Below, piece by piece: positions 42,499-50,884 of a stretch of DNA of 64,000 nucleotides (position 1 is its first letter; each line of letters starts with the position of its first letter). The position numbers and the translations under genes are program-made. The notes under the pieces were generated by a model. The model was given only the letters and a program-made list of their open reading frames with translations. It was not told where the DNA came from and made no database searches. This DNA comes from Pseudomonas lini (GTDB lineage Bacteria > Pseudomonadota > Gammaproteobacteria > Pseudomonadales > Pseudomonadaceae). Location of the stretch: positions 1-64,000 of the forward strand of contig NZ_JAUSSR010000013.1 in NCBI RefSeq assembly GCF_030812475.1, given 5' to 3'.

Positions 42499-42850
42499 CG
42501 TTCCCCCCAGTATAGTGGTCGAATTGGAACTGACGGATTTCGACGCCGACCAACGGCTGCTGGCGATGAGCGGTGTTTCGCTGGTGATGTTCACCAGCGT
42601 CAGCTGCGCCGCTTGCCGCTATGCCCGTGAGCGATTGCCGCGCTTCGATCTGGATGTGGATCGACTGTGCTGGATCGATGCCGGGAACAATGGCGGGCTG
42701 GTCGAGCGTTACCGGATTTTTCATTTGCCGGCGCTGTTTGTCGTGCGCGACGGCGAGTTTTTCGGGGGCCTCGAATCGCGCCTGACGGGTACCGAACTGA
42801 ATGAAGCGCTAGGCCAGGCGTTGAGACGAACTGCAGAGGAGTTGCCATGA
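42464..42850 (+). CDS. Thioredoxin-like protein with CAAC motif
   Basis: A 128-residue thioredoxin-fold protein without signal peptide. The redox motif is C48-A-A-C51 in TSVSCAACRYARERL instead of CGPC, and the cis-proline segment IFHLPALFVVRDGEFFGGL is present. It is probably a cytoplasmic thiol-disulphide protein of unknown partner. GAGGAA precedes the ATG at 42464. The start lies inside the divergent PilZ gene's 5' end, and the stop overlaps a small ORF (ATGA). Confidence 0.78.
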   Translation: MSTDSMCRPSDIVPPSIVVELELTDFDADQRLLAMSGVSLVMFTSVSCAACRYARERLPRFDLDVDRLCWIDAGNNGGLVERYRIFHLPALFVVRDGEFFGGLESRLTGTELNEALGQALRRTAEELP

Positions 42851-42918
42851 TGAGGGCTGTTGCCAGGCCGCACACCTTGTATCGCAGCTTGAGTTTTATC
42901 TATCGACGTGACGCTTGA
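42847..42918 (+). CDS. Possible 23-residue peptide coupled to the thioredoxin-like gene
   Basis: ATGATGAGG at 42847 overlaps the thioredoxin-like stop by 4 bp (ATGA) and opens a frame of 23 residues starting MMRAVARPHTLY and ending FIYRRDA before TGA 42916-42918. It ends 26 bp before the next gene. It is basic with an aromatic centre and is unrecognised. Coupled position argues for translation; its short length argues for caution. Confidence 0.35.
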   Translation: MMRAVARPHTLYRSLSFIYRRDA

Positions 42919-42944
42919 GTCGATCGACTAAAAGGGGAAGGGGC

Positions 42945-43850
42945 ATGGCCAAGACTATCGATGACAAACTGGTGCTGGCGATTTCCTCGCGAGCGCTGTT
43001 CGACCTGAGCGAGAGCCACAAGGTCTATCTGTCGAGCGGCGTTGAAGCCTATCGTCAGTATCAGATCGAACATGAAGACGAGATCCTCGAGCCCGGCGAT
43101 GCGTTCCCGCTGGTGCAGAAACTCCTCAACCTGAATACCGACCTGGGCCGCGCCCGGGTCGAAGTGATCCTGGTGTCACGCAACAGTGCCGACACCGGTC
43201 TGCGGGTGTTCAATTCGATCCACCACTATGGCCTGGCGATTTCCCGGGCGGCATTTGTCGGTGGCCGCAGTCCTTATCCGTATCTCAAGGCCTTTGGCTG
43301 CGACCTGTTTCTCTCGACCCATGCCGAAGATGTGCGCAGTGCGCTGGAGGCCGGGTTCGCCGCGGCGACCATTTTGTCCGGCGGCGCCAGTCGCGCCGCC
43401 AGCGATGAATTGCGGATTGCCTTCGACGGCGATGCAGTGCTGTTTTCCGATGAATCGGAGCGTGTCTATCAGGCCGGTGGCCTGGAAGCCTTCCAGGCCA
43501 GCGAGCGTGAAGCGGCCCGCGAGCCTTTGCGCGGAGGCCCCTTCAAAGGCTTCCTGGCTGCCCTCAACCTGTTGCAGCGCGAGTTCCCCGATGACGCCTG
43601 TCCGATTCGCACAGCCCTGGTGACGGCGCGTTCGGCACCGGCCCATGAGCGGGTGATCCGCACCTTGCGCGAATGGGATATTCGTCTGGATGAGTCGTTG
43701 TTCCTTGGCGGCCTGACCAAGTCGGCATTTCTCGAAGCCTTCGCCGCCGATGTGTTTTTCGACGACCAGGCCGGTCACTGCGAGCTGGCCCGCGAGGTGG
43801 TCGCCACCGGTCATGTGCCCCACGGCATAAGCAACGAGCAAAAGGTTTAA
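42945..43850 (+). CDS. Cytosolic 5'-nucleotidase (NT5C1-type family)
   Basis: A 301-residue protein of the bacterial 5'-nucleotidase family that resembles eukaryotic cytosolic NT5C1 enzymes. Key segments are VLAISSRALFDLSESHKVY near the start (nucleophile-region variant), GRSPYPYLKAFGCDLFLSTH, IAFDGDAVLFSDESE and VFFDDQAGHCE near the end, which hold the acidic metal ligands. It would dephosphorylate nucleoside monophosphates. AAGGGGAAGGGG lies before the ATG at 42945. It probably shares a transcript with the thioredoxin-like gene. Confidence 0.85.
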   Translation: MAKTIDDKLVLAISSRALFDLSESHKVYLSSGVEAYRQYQIEHEDEILEPGDAFPLVQKLLNLNTDLGRARVEVILVSRNSADTGLRVFNSIHHYGLAISRAAFVGGRSPYPYLKAFGCDLFLSTHAEDVRSALEAGFAAATILSGGASRAASDELRIAFDGDAVLFSDESERVYQAGGLEAFQASEREAAREPLRGGPFKGFLAALNLLQREFPDDACPIRTALVTARSAPAHERVIRTLREWDIRLDESLFLGGLTKSAFLEAFAADVFFDDQAGHCELAREVVATGHVPHGISNEQKV

Positions 43851-43944
43851 GCCCGTGCTTCAAGGTGTTGCACGGCACGTCGCACTCGCCAAGGCACTGC
43901 TAAGCTGAATCAATCTGCGCCATGTTGGCACTCGAGGAGGTCAT

Positions 43945-44448
43945 ATGATTCATTCGATGCTATATGCCACTGACCTCGGCCTGTACGCGCCTTTGGTAAT
44001 GCAGCATGCCTTGGCGCTGGCGAAAACATTCAACGCCGACCTCTATGTGGTACACGCTGTCGAACCGATGGGGCTGTTCGCCGAGTCGGTGCTCCAGAGT
44101 TACCTCGATGAGCAGGCGCTGAACGAATTTCACAGTCAGGGCTTGAATACGGTGATTGCCAATATCGAGCGGCGGGTACTCGACAGCTTTCGTGAAGAAC
44201 TGGGGGAAGACGGCGAGCAGGATCTGAAAAGGATCAAGGCGGTGCGGGTGCTGCAGGGCGATCCGTCGCAGGTGATTCTCGATCAGGCGCAGAAACTCTC
44301 CGTGGATTTGTTGATCGTAGGTAGTCATAGCCATGGGGCGGCTGCGGAAACGCCGTTGGGCAGGACCGCGGCGCGGGTACTGCAATTGTCTCGGGTGCCG
44401 GTCTATCTGGTGCCCCGGGTGGAGCGTCGGCGCCAAGGGGATCGCTAG
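43945..44448 (+). CDS. Universal stress protein (UspA family)
   Basis: A 167-residue single UspA domain. It begins IHSMLYATDLG, the usual beta-1 with Asp, and ends with the nucleotide-binding pattern VGSHSHGAAAETPLGRTAARVL, so ATP binding is likely. The role is general stress resistance; no partner is apparent. GAGGAGG precedes the start. It is followed, after 112 bp containing an A/T-rich promoter-like zone, by cysB. Confidence 0.9.
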   Translation: MIHSMLYATDLGLYAPLVMQHALALAKTFNADLYVVHAVEPMGLFAESVLQSYLDEQALNEFHSQGLNTVIANIERRVLDSFREELGEDGEQDLKRIKAVRVLQGDPSQVILDQAQKLSVDLLIVGSHSHGAAAETPLGRTAARVLQLSRVPVYLVPRVERRRQGDR

Positions 44449-44560
44449 AACGCGAATAATCGTCTTTTGATAAAAAGTTCTAGATTTATTCTTCAAACCA
44501 TTAATATAGTTATATACCGTCGCTGATGCCCGTGGCGTCTACCTGCTTTGAGGGATTCAT

Positions 44561-45535
44561 ATGAAGCTTCAACAACTGCGCTACATCTGGGAAGTGGCGC
44601 ACCACGACCTCAACGTTTCCGCTACAGCCCAAAGTCTCTACACCTCGCAGCCGGGCATCAGCAAGCAGATCCGTCTATTGGAAGACGAGTTGGGCGTCGA
44701 GGTTTTCGCCCGCAGCGGCAAGCACCTGACCCGCGTCACACCGGCCGGCGAGCGTATCATCACCACCGCCGGCGAGATCCTGCGCAAGGTAGAAAGCATC
44801 AAGCAGATCGCCCAGGAATTCTCCAACGAGAAAAAGGGCACCCTGTCGATCGCCACCACCCACACCCAGGCGCGTTATGCATTGCCCCCGGTGATCAGCA
44901 ATTTCATCAAGCAATACCCGGACGTTGCCTTGCACATGCACCAGGGTTCGCCGATGCAGATTGCCGAAATGGCCGCTGATGGCACCGTGGATTTTGCCAT
45001 CGCCACCGAAGCCCTCGAGCTGTTCGGCGACCTGGTGATGATGCCGTGCTATCGCTGGAATCGGTGCGTGGTCGTGCCCCACGGCCACCCGCTGACCAAG
45101 CTGTCGAAGCTGACCCTCGAAGCATTGGCTGAATACCCGATCGTGACCTACGTGTTCGGTTTCACCGGCCGATCAAAGCTCGACGAAGCCTTCAGCCATC
45201 GCGGCCTGACGCCGAAAGTGGTATTCACCGCCGCCGACGCCGACGTGATCAAGACCTACGTGCGCCTGGGCCTGGGCGTGGGCATCGTGGCGAAAATGGC
45301 GGTCGATACCAAACTCGACAGTGACCTGGTGGTGCTCGACGCCAGCGAACTGTTCGAATCCAGCATTACCAAGATCGGTTTCCGTCGCGGCACTTTCCTG
45401 CGTGGCTTCATGTGCGACTTCATCGAGAAGTTCGCCCCGCACCTGACCCGCGAAGTCATGGCCAAGGCCATCCAGTGCCACAACAAGCAGGAACTGGAAG
45501 AGCTGTTCGACGGGGTCGAACTGCCGGTCCATTGA
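44561..45535 (+). CDS. cysB: LysR-type regulator CysB
   Basis: A 324-residue LysR protein matching CysB from the first residues (MKLQQLRYIWEVAHHDLNVS) through the HTH (ATAQSLYTSQPGISKQIRLL) and the effector domain (TTHTQARYALPPVI). It activates sulphate assimilation and cysteine biosynthesis genes with N-acetylserine as inducer. Length equals that of E. coli and P. aeruginosa CysB. It is convergent with a GreA/B-like gene 6 bp away. Confidence 0.95.
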   Translation: MKLQQLRYIWEVAHHDLNVSATAQSLYTSQPGISKQIRLLEDELGVEVFARSGKHLTRVTPAGERIITTAGEILRKVESIKQIAQEFSNEKKGTLSIATTHTQARYALPPVISNFIKQYPDVALHMHQGSPMQIAEMAADGTVDFAIATEALELFGDLVMMPCYRWNRCVVVPHGHPLTKLSKLTLEALAEYPIVTYVFGFTGRSKLDEAFSHRGLTPKVVFTAADADVIKTYVRLGLGVGIVAKMAVDTKLDSDLVVLDASELFESSITKIGFRRGTFLRGFMCDFIEKFAPHLTREVMAKAIQCHNKQELEELFDGVELPVH

Positions 45536-45541
45536 TGTCCT

Positions 45542-46024
45542 TCAGATCACCTCGGTGACAGCAAATTGTTGCCGGGTGCCCGCCACCAGAATGTCCACCT
45601 CGTCCCCGTCGAACTTGCCAAGCAGGCTTTTGCCCAGTGGCGAGCGCGGGGTAATGACGGTGATCAACTGCCCCACCAGATCGATCTTCAGGCCCGCCGC
45701 GTCAGGGGCCAGGAACAGCCATTGCTCGCGACCCCTCTCGTCCTCCAGGCCGAGCAGGGCGCCGACTTCAATGCCGCGCTGGTTGTCGTAAGGACGCAGG
45801 ACCAGGTTCTGACACAGCGTCAGTGAATGTCTGATTTCTTCTACCCGTTTAGCCTGTCCGGCCGCCAGATAGGAGGCCTCCAGGCCCAGGGTGTCGTACT
45901 TGTTCTCGGCGATGTTTTCTTCGTGGGTGGCGGTTTCGTAAGCGGTTTGCGCGGCACGCTCGGCGATGTCGAGATCGATCCGCAGCTTGTCGAGAATCAG
46001 TTGGTGGACAGTTTGTTTATTCAT
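45542..46024 (-). CDS. GreA/GreB-related elongation-factor-like protein
   Basis: A 160-residue protein with an N-terminal coiled coil (EERAAQTAYETATHEEN-like region with acidic residues near the tip) and a C-terminal FKBP-like GreA/B domain (VITPRSPLGKSLLGKFDGDEV). It is not the canonical GreB, which is encoded at 33504-34001. Members of this group may bind the RNA polymerase secondary channel without strong cleavage activity. A membrane-protein gene lies 2 bp upstream on the same strand, suggesting one transcript. Confidence 0.8.
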   Translation of the reverse strand: MNKQTVHQLILDKLRIDLDIAERAAQTAYETATHEENIAENKYDTLGLEASYLAAGQAKRVEEIRHSLTLCQNLVLRPYDNQRGIEVGALLGLEDERGREQWLFLAPDAAGLKIDLVGQLITVITPRSPLGKSLLGKFDGDEVDILVAGTRQQFAVTEVI

Positions 46025-46026
46025 GG

Positions 46027-46437
46027 TCAGTTACAAAATTGCATGACATTGGCCCGGCTTTTTTCGCTGGGGGCATTCTGGTCCTGCTGCAGCCAGAACT
46101 GGCATTTCGGATTGGCCAGGTTGCGCTGGCTGCCGCGGGCCTGATCCAGTCGTTGCTGCTGCTCGTTCTGGCGCAGGTTCTCTTCGTATTGGTCGAACAG
46201 CGGACTCTGAGGGGGGATATCCGGCACCGGTTGCGCCACCATCGGCGGTTTGGCCAGTTGCTCGACCGCTGCCGCGAGGGGCGCCAGTTGCTCGCTGAAC
46301 AACAGGCGAGAAGCAAGCCAGGCGGTCAGTGCGATAGCAATGAATCCCAGCCACAGGCCGAAGGCGATGCTGGCGCTCAGTTGCACTGCACTGAGCTGGA
46401 TCGGCAATGGCCGGCGCGGGTCGGGACGGTAGGGCAT
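46027..46437 (-). CDS. Single-pass membrane protein of unknown function
   Basis: A 136-residue protein with one membrane helix (about 22-46, SIAFGLWLGFIAIALTAWLA) and a C-terminal Q/P-rich region with two cysteines (CQFW and the terminal FCN). The orientation suggests an N-terminus inside and a periplasmic tail. AGGAGG precedes the ATG at 46437. It is followed 2 bp later by the GreA/B-like gene. I do not recognise a family. Confidence 0.65.
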   Translation of the reverse strand: MPYRPDPRRPLPIQLSAVQLSASIAFGLWLGFIAIALTAWLASRLLFSEQLAPLAAAVEQLAKPPMVAQPVPDIPPQSPLFDQYEENLRQNEQQQRLDQARGSQRNLANPKCQFWLQQDQNAPSEKSRANVMQFCN

Positions 46438-46561
46438 GCTTGCCTCCTGGCGGGTGATCGCGGGCAAGTGGCGATTGTCGCATGAAGATTAATCGCCGTC
46501 GGGTCTTCTGTACGGGGTAATTTATGCGGACAATCGACGCCTTTGCCAACGGGAGCCTGGA

Positions 46562-47704
46562 ATGCCTGTACTGAACACCCGCTGGGATATTTTTTGCACC
46601 GTGGTCGACAATTTTGGCGACATTGGCGTGACGTGGCGCCTGGCCCGACAGCTGGTGGCCGAACATTCGCTGGCCGTGCGCCTTTGGGTCGATGATCTGC
46701 GAGCCTTCGAACGCTTGTGCCCGGAGATCGACCTCAACGTTTCACAGCAGTGGCGAGAAGGTGTGGAGGTACGTCAGTGGACCGCCGACTGGCAACCCAC
46801 CGAAGCCGCTGATGTGGTGATTGCCGCGTTCGCCTGCCAATTGCCGAGTGCTTACATGGACGCCATGGCCGAGCGGGAGAAACCGCCGCTGTGGATGAAT
46901 CTCGACTACCTGAGTGCCGAGGACTGGGTCGTCGGCTGCCATGGCCTGCCGTCGGTGAAGTTCAAGCACGTGCAGAAGTTCTTTTTCTTCCCCGGGTTCC
47001 AAAAGGGCACCGGTGGCTTGCTGCGTGAAGACGGATTGCTGGAGCGGCGTCGGCAGTTTCAGCAAAGTCCCAAGGCCCAGCGCGAATTCCTGCAAGGCCT
47101 TGGGATCGATCGCGCGCAAGGCGCGCTGCTGATCTCGCTGTTTGCCTATGAAAACAGCGGCCTGGCGAGCTGGCTCGATACGATGGCCGGTGATTCGACA
47201 CCCACGCACCTGCTGGTGCCTGAAGGGCGGATTCTCGGCGATCTCGAACGCTGGCTGGGTGAGGGCGGGTTGGCGCCTGGAGCCGTGCATGTGCGCGACG
47301 CCTTGACCGTGCAAGTCCTGCCGTTCGTCCGCCAGGATCAGTATGACCTGCTGCTGTGGAGTTGCGATTTCAACGCCGTGCGCGGCGAAGATTCCTTTGT
47401 CCGGGCCCAATGGGCGGCGCGGCCACTGCTGTGGCACATCTATCAGCAAGAAGAAGATGTCCACCTGGACAAGCTCGAAGCCTTCCTTGAGCGCTACGTA
47501 CAAGGCCTTTCGCCGCCCGCCAGCGAGGCGATCAGCGGTCTCTGGCGGGCGTGGAACGCGGGTGAGACAATGACAGATCACTGGCAATCGACCCGCAAAC
47601 ACTGGCCCGAGCTGCAAAAACATGCCGATGCGTGGTGTCTGGAACAGGCCTTGCAGGCTGATCTTGCCGCGGCGCTGGTACAGTTTTATGTAAATTGGAT
47701 ATGA
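46562..47704 (+). CDS. earP: EF-P arginine rhamnosyltransferase EarP
   Basis: A 380-residue GT-B glycosyltransferase that transfers rhamnose from dTDP-rhamnose to Arg32 of elongation factor P. The catalytic N-terminus WDIFCTVVDNFGDIGVTWRL carries Asp16 and Asp20, equivalent to Asp13 and Asp17 of P. putida EarP, and Glu276 in RGEDSFVRAQWA corresponds to its Glu273. It is immediately upstream of efp (48 bp), the expected pairing. GGAG lies before the ATG. Confidence 0.96.
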   Translation: MPVLNTRWDIFCTVVDNFGDIGVTWRLARQLVAEHSLAVRLWVDDLRAFERLCPEIDLNVSQQWREGVEVRQWTADWQPTEAADVVIAAFACQLPSAYMDAMAEREKPPLWMNLDYLSAEDWVVGCHGLPSVKFKHVQKFFFFPGFQKGTGGLLREDGLLERRRQFQQSPKAQREFLQGLGIDRAQGALLISLFAYENSGLASWLDTMAGDSTPTHLLVPEGRILGDLERWLGEGGLAPGAVHVRDALTVQVLPFVRQDQYDLLLWSCDFNAVRGEDSFVRAQWAARPLLWHIYQQEEDVHLDKLEAFLERYVQGLSPPASEAISGLWRAWNAGETMTDHWQSTRKHWPELQKHADAWCLEQALQADLAAALVQFYVNWI

Positions 47705-47752
47705 TACGCGGCCTAGATTTTTGTAAATCCCATCCAAATTCGGATATTCGCA

Positions 47753-48322
47753 ATGAAAACTGGTAAAGAACTGAAACCCGGTACCGTGATCCGTCTCGAA
47801 AACGATCCTTGGCTGGTTCAGAAAGCTGAATTCACCAAGTCCGGTCGTAACAGCGCGATCATGAAGACCAAGCTGAAAAACCTGCTGACCGGTTACAAGA
47901 CCGAGATCGTCTACAGCGCCGACGACAAACTGGACGACGTGATCCTCGACCGCAAGGAAGCGACCCTGTCCTTCATCAGCGGCGACACCTACACGTTCAT
48001 GGACACCACTGACTACACCATGTACGAGCTGAACGCCGAAGACATCGAAGCCGTTCTGCCTTTCGTTGAAGAAGGCATGACCGACGTCTGCGAAGCGATC
48101 TTCTTCGAAGAACGTCTGGTTTCCGTAGAACTGCCGACCACCATCGTGCGTCAGGTTGACTACACCGAAGGTTCCGCTCGCGGCGACACTTCCGGCAAGG
48201 TGATGAAGCCTGCCAAACTGAAGAACGGTACCGAACTGTCGGTAGCCGACTTCATCGAAATCGGCGACATGATCGAGATCGATACCCGCGAAGGCGGTTC
48301 CTACAAAGGCCGTGCCAAATAA
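47753..48322 (+). CDS. efp: Elongation factor P
   Basis: A 189-residue three-domain EF-P that relieves ribosome stalling at polyproline. Loop I reads KSGR32N, with Arg at the modified position instead of the Lys of E. coli, matching rhamnosylation by the neighbouring EarP. Codon use is strongly biased, as for a highly expressed gene. A clear terminator follows 17 bp after the stop. Confidence 0.97.
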   Translation: MKTGKELKPGTVIRLENDPWLVQKAEFTKSGRNSAIMKTKLKNLLTGYKTEIVYSADDKLDDVILDRKEATLSFISGDTYTFMDTTDYTMYELNAEDIEAVLPFVEEGMTDVCEAIFFEERLVSVELPTTIVRQVDYTEGSARGDTSGKVMKPAKLKNGTELSVADFIEIGDMIEIDTREGGSYKGRAK

Positions 48323-48339
48323 GCACCGCTTCAGGAATG

Positions 48340-48370
48340 AAAAAGCCCGACCATTGAGTCGGGCTTTTTT
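48340..48370 (+). terminator. efp terminator
   Basis: AAAAAGCCCGAC - loop - GTCGGGCTTTTTT hairpin with a T-run directly downstream of efp. Confidence 0.92.
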
Positions 48371-48505
48371 GTGCGTGCCAGAAAACACTGAAACCAGTGG
48401 GAGCGAGCTTGCTCTCACATTTGTATTGCCATGTGCGTTGCTGTGCGTTTCCCTGCCAGCGTTGACTGCGTAGGATGCACGCACCGACGTGAGGGGAATG
48501 GGTAA

Positions 48506-49255
48506 GTGATCGAGTTTTTGACGTATCTGGTGTTTGGCGCTGCCCTGGGAACCCTCGGTGGATTATTCGGCATCGGCGGCGGTTTGATCGCGATTCCGCT
48601 GCTCGGCGTGCTGTTCGGCCTTGATCAGCAGATTGCCCAAGGCACGGCGCTGGTGATGGTGGTGCCGAATGTCATGCTGGCGCTGTGGCGTTATCACCAG
48701 CGTAACCGTATCGAGATGCGCCATGCCTTGCCGCTGGCTTCGATGGGGTTCTGTTTTGCCTGGATCGGGTCGATCTGGGCCGTGGGTATCGATGCGCAAA
48801 CCATGCGTCTCGCTTTTGTCGCCTTCCTGGTTGCCCTGACGGCCTACAACGTCGTGCGAATGTTCACTATCCCCACGCCGCCTTCCGCGCAGATGCACCA
48901 TTCGCCACGGTGGCTGGGTGTGCTCGGTGCCGCGTCGGGCAGCATCGGCGGGCTGTTTGGCGTGGGCGGGGCGGTGGTGGCGACGCCGGTACTGACCAGC
49001 GTCTTCGGTACCAGCCAGGTGGTTGCGCAGGGGCTGTCACTGGCGCTGGCATTGCCCAGTACCAGCGTCACCCTGGTGACTTACGCGGTGCACCATGAGG
49101 TGGACTGGATGATCGGCGTGCCCTTGGCGATCGGCGGGCTGCTGAGCATCAGTTGGGGAGTGAAGGTCGCCCACGCCTTGCCGGAGCGACTGTTGCGCGG
49201 GCTGTTCTGCGGTTTCCTGGTGCTGTGCGCGGTGATGCTCGCCTTTAAAGTTTGA
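48506..49255 (+). CDS. TSUP-family (TauE/SafE) membrane transporter
   Basis: A 249-residue membrane protein with about eight helices and the two-fold repeated glycine motif typical of the family: GGLFGIGGGLIAIPLLG near the N-terminus and GGLFGVGGAVVATPVLT in the second half. TSUP proteins move sulphite, sulphonates or other organic anions; the substrate here is unknown. Its 3' end overlaps the convergent LysR gene by 11 bp. Confidence 0.87.
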   Translation: MIEFLTYLVFGAALGTLGGLFGIGGGLIAIPLLGVLFGLDQQIAQGTALVMVVPNVMLALWRYHQRNRIEMRHALPLASMGFCFAWIGSIWAVGIDAQTMRLAFVAFLVALTAYNVVRMFTIPTPPSAQMHHSPRWLGVLGAASGSIGGLFGVGGAVVATPVLTSVFGTSQVVAQGLSLALALPSTSVTLVTYAVHHEVDWMIGVPLAIGGLLSISWGVKVAHALPERLLRGLFCGFLVLCAVMLAFKV

Positions 49256-50099
49256 AGCCTTCGACAATGTGCTCGGCCAGGCACTCGGTGATCGGCGACG
49301 GGTTGTGCAGGTTGCGCAGCAGCATGATGCTTGCCTCCGGCAGAACCGGAAGGTCCTCGGCTTCCCCCAGGATACGCATGTCGGGCGTGATCAGGCTTTC
49401 CAGTTGCGCGGTGATGGCCAGGCCGGCACTGACCACCGCCATGATCGCCGACAGGCTGGAACTGTTGTAGGCGACGCGGTAATCGCGGCCCATGGCGTCC
49501 AGCGCATTGCAGGCCCACAACCTGCAGAAACAGTCACTGTTGAACATCGCCAATGGCAACGGCGTCTGCTCATGAACGCTGTAGCACTGCGCCTCGGCCC
49601 AGACAAACCGCTCCTTGCGCAGCAACTGGCCGATCTCGTTGCCGGGTTCCCGGGTGACGATGGACAAGTCCAGGTCCTGACGCTGCAACAATTGTTTTGA
49701 TGACTCGCAATGCACCTCGATCTGGATCAGCGGATAGGACTGGGCAAATCGCCGCAGGATCCCCGGCAGAAAACGCATGACGTAATCGTCCGGCGTACCG
49801 ATGCGCACGATGCCTACCATGTGCGGTTCGCGCAAGGTATTGAACACCTCGCTGTGCAGCTTGAGGATGCGCCGGGCATAACCCAGCAGCACCTGGCCTT
49901 CAGCCGTCAGCCGCACCTGCCGGCCATCGCGCTGGAATAACTGGCGCTGCAGCACGTCCTCTTCCAGCCGTTTCATCTGCATGCTCACGGCGGACTGGGT
50001 GCGGTTGACCTGTTCGCCAGCCCGGGTAAAACCGCCTTGGTCAGCAATGGCGACAAAGGTGCGCAGCACGTCGGTGTCGATACTCGGGTACGCGGACAT
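49245..50099 (-). CDS. LysR-family transcriptional regulator
   Basis: A 284-residue LysR protein: HTH (FTRAGEQVNRTQSAVSMQMK) followed by a substrate-binding domain with GTPDDYVMRFLP. It is divergent from the first DUF1127 gene, with 95 bp between starts, so it may control the two DUF1127 genes, and convergent (11-bp overlap) with the TSUP transporter, which it could also regulate. The ligand is not deducible. Confidence 0.87.
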   Translation of the reverse strand: MSAYPSIDTDVLRTFVAIADQGGFTRAGEQVNRTQSAVSMQMKRLEEDVLQRQLFQRDGRQVRLTAEGQVLLGYARRILKLHSEVFNTLREPHMVGIVRIGTPDDYVMRFLPGILRRFAQSYPLIQIEVHCESSKQLLQRQDLDLSIVTREPGNEIGQLLRKERFVWAEAQCYSVHEQTPLPLAMFNSDCFCRLWACNALDAMGRDYRVAYNSSSLSAIMAVVSAGLAITAQLESLITPDMRILGEAEDLPVLPEASIMLLRNLHNPSPITECLAEHIVEGFKL

Positions 50100-50194
50100 T
50101 CATCAATCTCCGAGATGTGTTGCATCAGAAACATTCGTTGGATTGATCTTAGCCCCGGCGCGACACTTGAGCCATCCAAACGGAGGGCAACACG

Positions 50195-50416
50195 ATGAAA
50201 GGTCAAAAAGGTTTTATCACCGTTGAAAAACACTCCATCCATCTGGTGACCGACCTGCTGCACAAGATCAATCGCTGGTACGAACTGCACCGCGAACGTG
50301 AAATGTTGGCAGGCATGAGTGATGAAGCGTTGAAGGATATGGGGCTGACCCGCGCGGATGTCGCGCAGGAAGCCGAACGACACTTCTGGCAGGACCCCCT
50401 CGGCAATGGCAAATAA
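50195..50416 (+). CDS. DUF1127 small protein, first copy
   Basis: A 73-residue protein with the DUF1127 core: WYELHREREMLAGMSDEALKD followed by MGLTRADVAQEAERHFW. DUF1127 proteins are short arginine-rich proteins; some bind RNA and affect phosphate, carbon or stress regulation in alphaproteobacteria, but function in Pseudomonas is open. Divergent from a LysR gene. Confidence 0.87.
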   Translation: MKGQKGFITVEKHSIHLVTDLLHKINRWYELHREREMLAGMSDEALKDMGLTRADVAQEAERHFWQDPLGNGK

Positions 50417-50577
50417 GCTGATCGCTCTGCGGGAAATCCCCGGTCACAACCCCGTGATGGAGGCGCAAGCCACTGAAACGGGGTTCGTGGCGCCTTGAAA
50501 CAGATGGTCATGGACATTCGCTTGAGCCACCCCCGACACTGGCGAACACTGCTGCCTCGACGCTGAGGAGCATCATC

Positions 50578-50817
50578 ATGGAACGATGGGTTATTGCAAG
50601 GCGCAGCACGTTACAGGTATTGAGCCATGGACTGGGCAAGGTCGGCCTGCCGCTATCCAGGGCAACGGCGCAACTGATGCGCTGGCGACAATTGAGCAGG
50701 GATCGCGCCGAACTGGCGCGCTTGAGTGACGACTGTCTGCGGGACATCGGCTTGAGTCGGGCTGACGTCATGTGGGAGTCGTCCCGGCCATTCTGGGACG
50801 ATCCGCTCAAGCGATGA
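50578..50817 (+). CDS. DUF1127 small protein, second copy
   Basis: A 79-residue paralogue of the preceding small protein with core WRQLSRDRAELARLSDDCLR and DIGLSRADVMWESSRPFW. GAGGAGC precedes the ATG. It is 161 bp after the first copy in the same direction. The N-terminal third differs completely from the first copy, which suggests divergence of binding properties after an old duplication. Confidence 0.87.
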   Translation: MERWVIARRSTLQVLSHGLGKVGLPLSRATAQLMRWRQLSRDRAELARLSDDCLRDIGLSRADVMWESSRPFWDDPLKR

Positions 50818-50884
50818 AGCGGCGGCGCTGGCGTTTTAGGCACAGGTCGCTATGGTGGGGGGAGACCTCGCCATGAGCCGTTGA

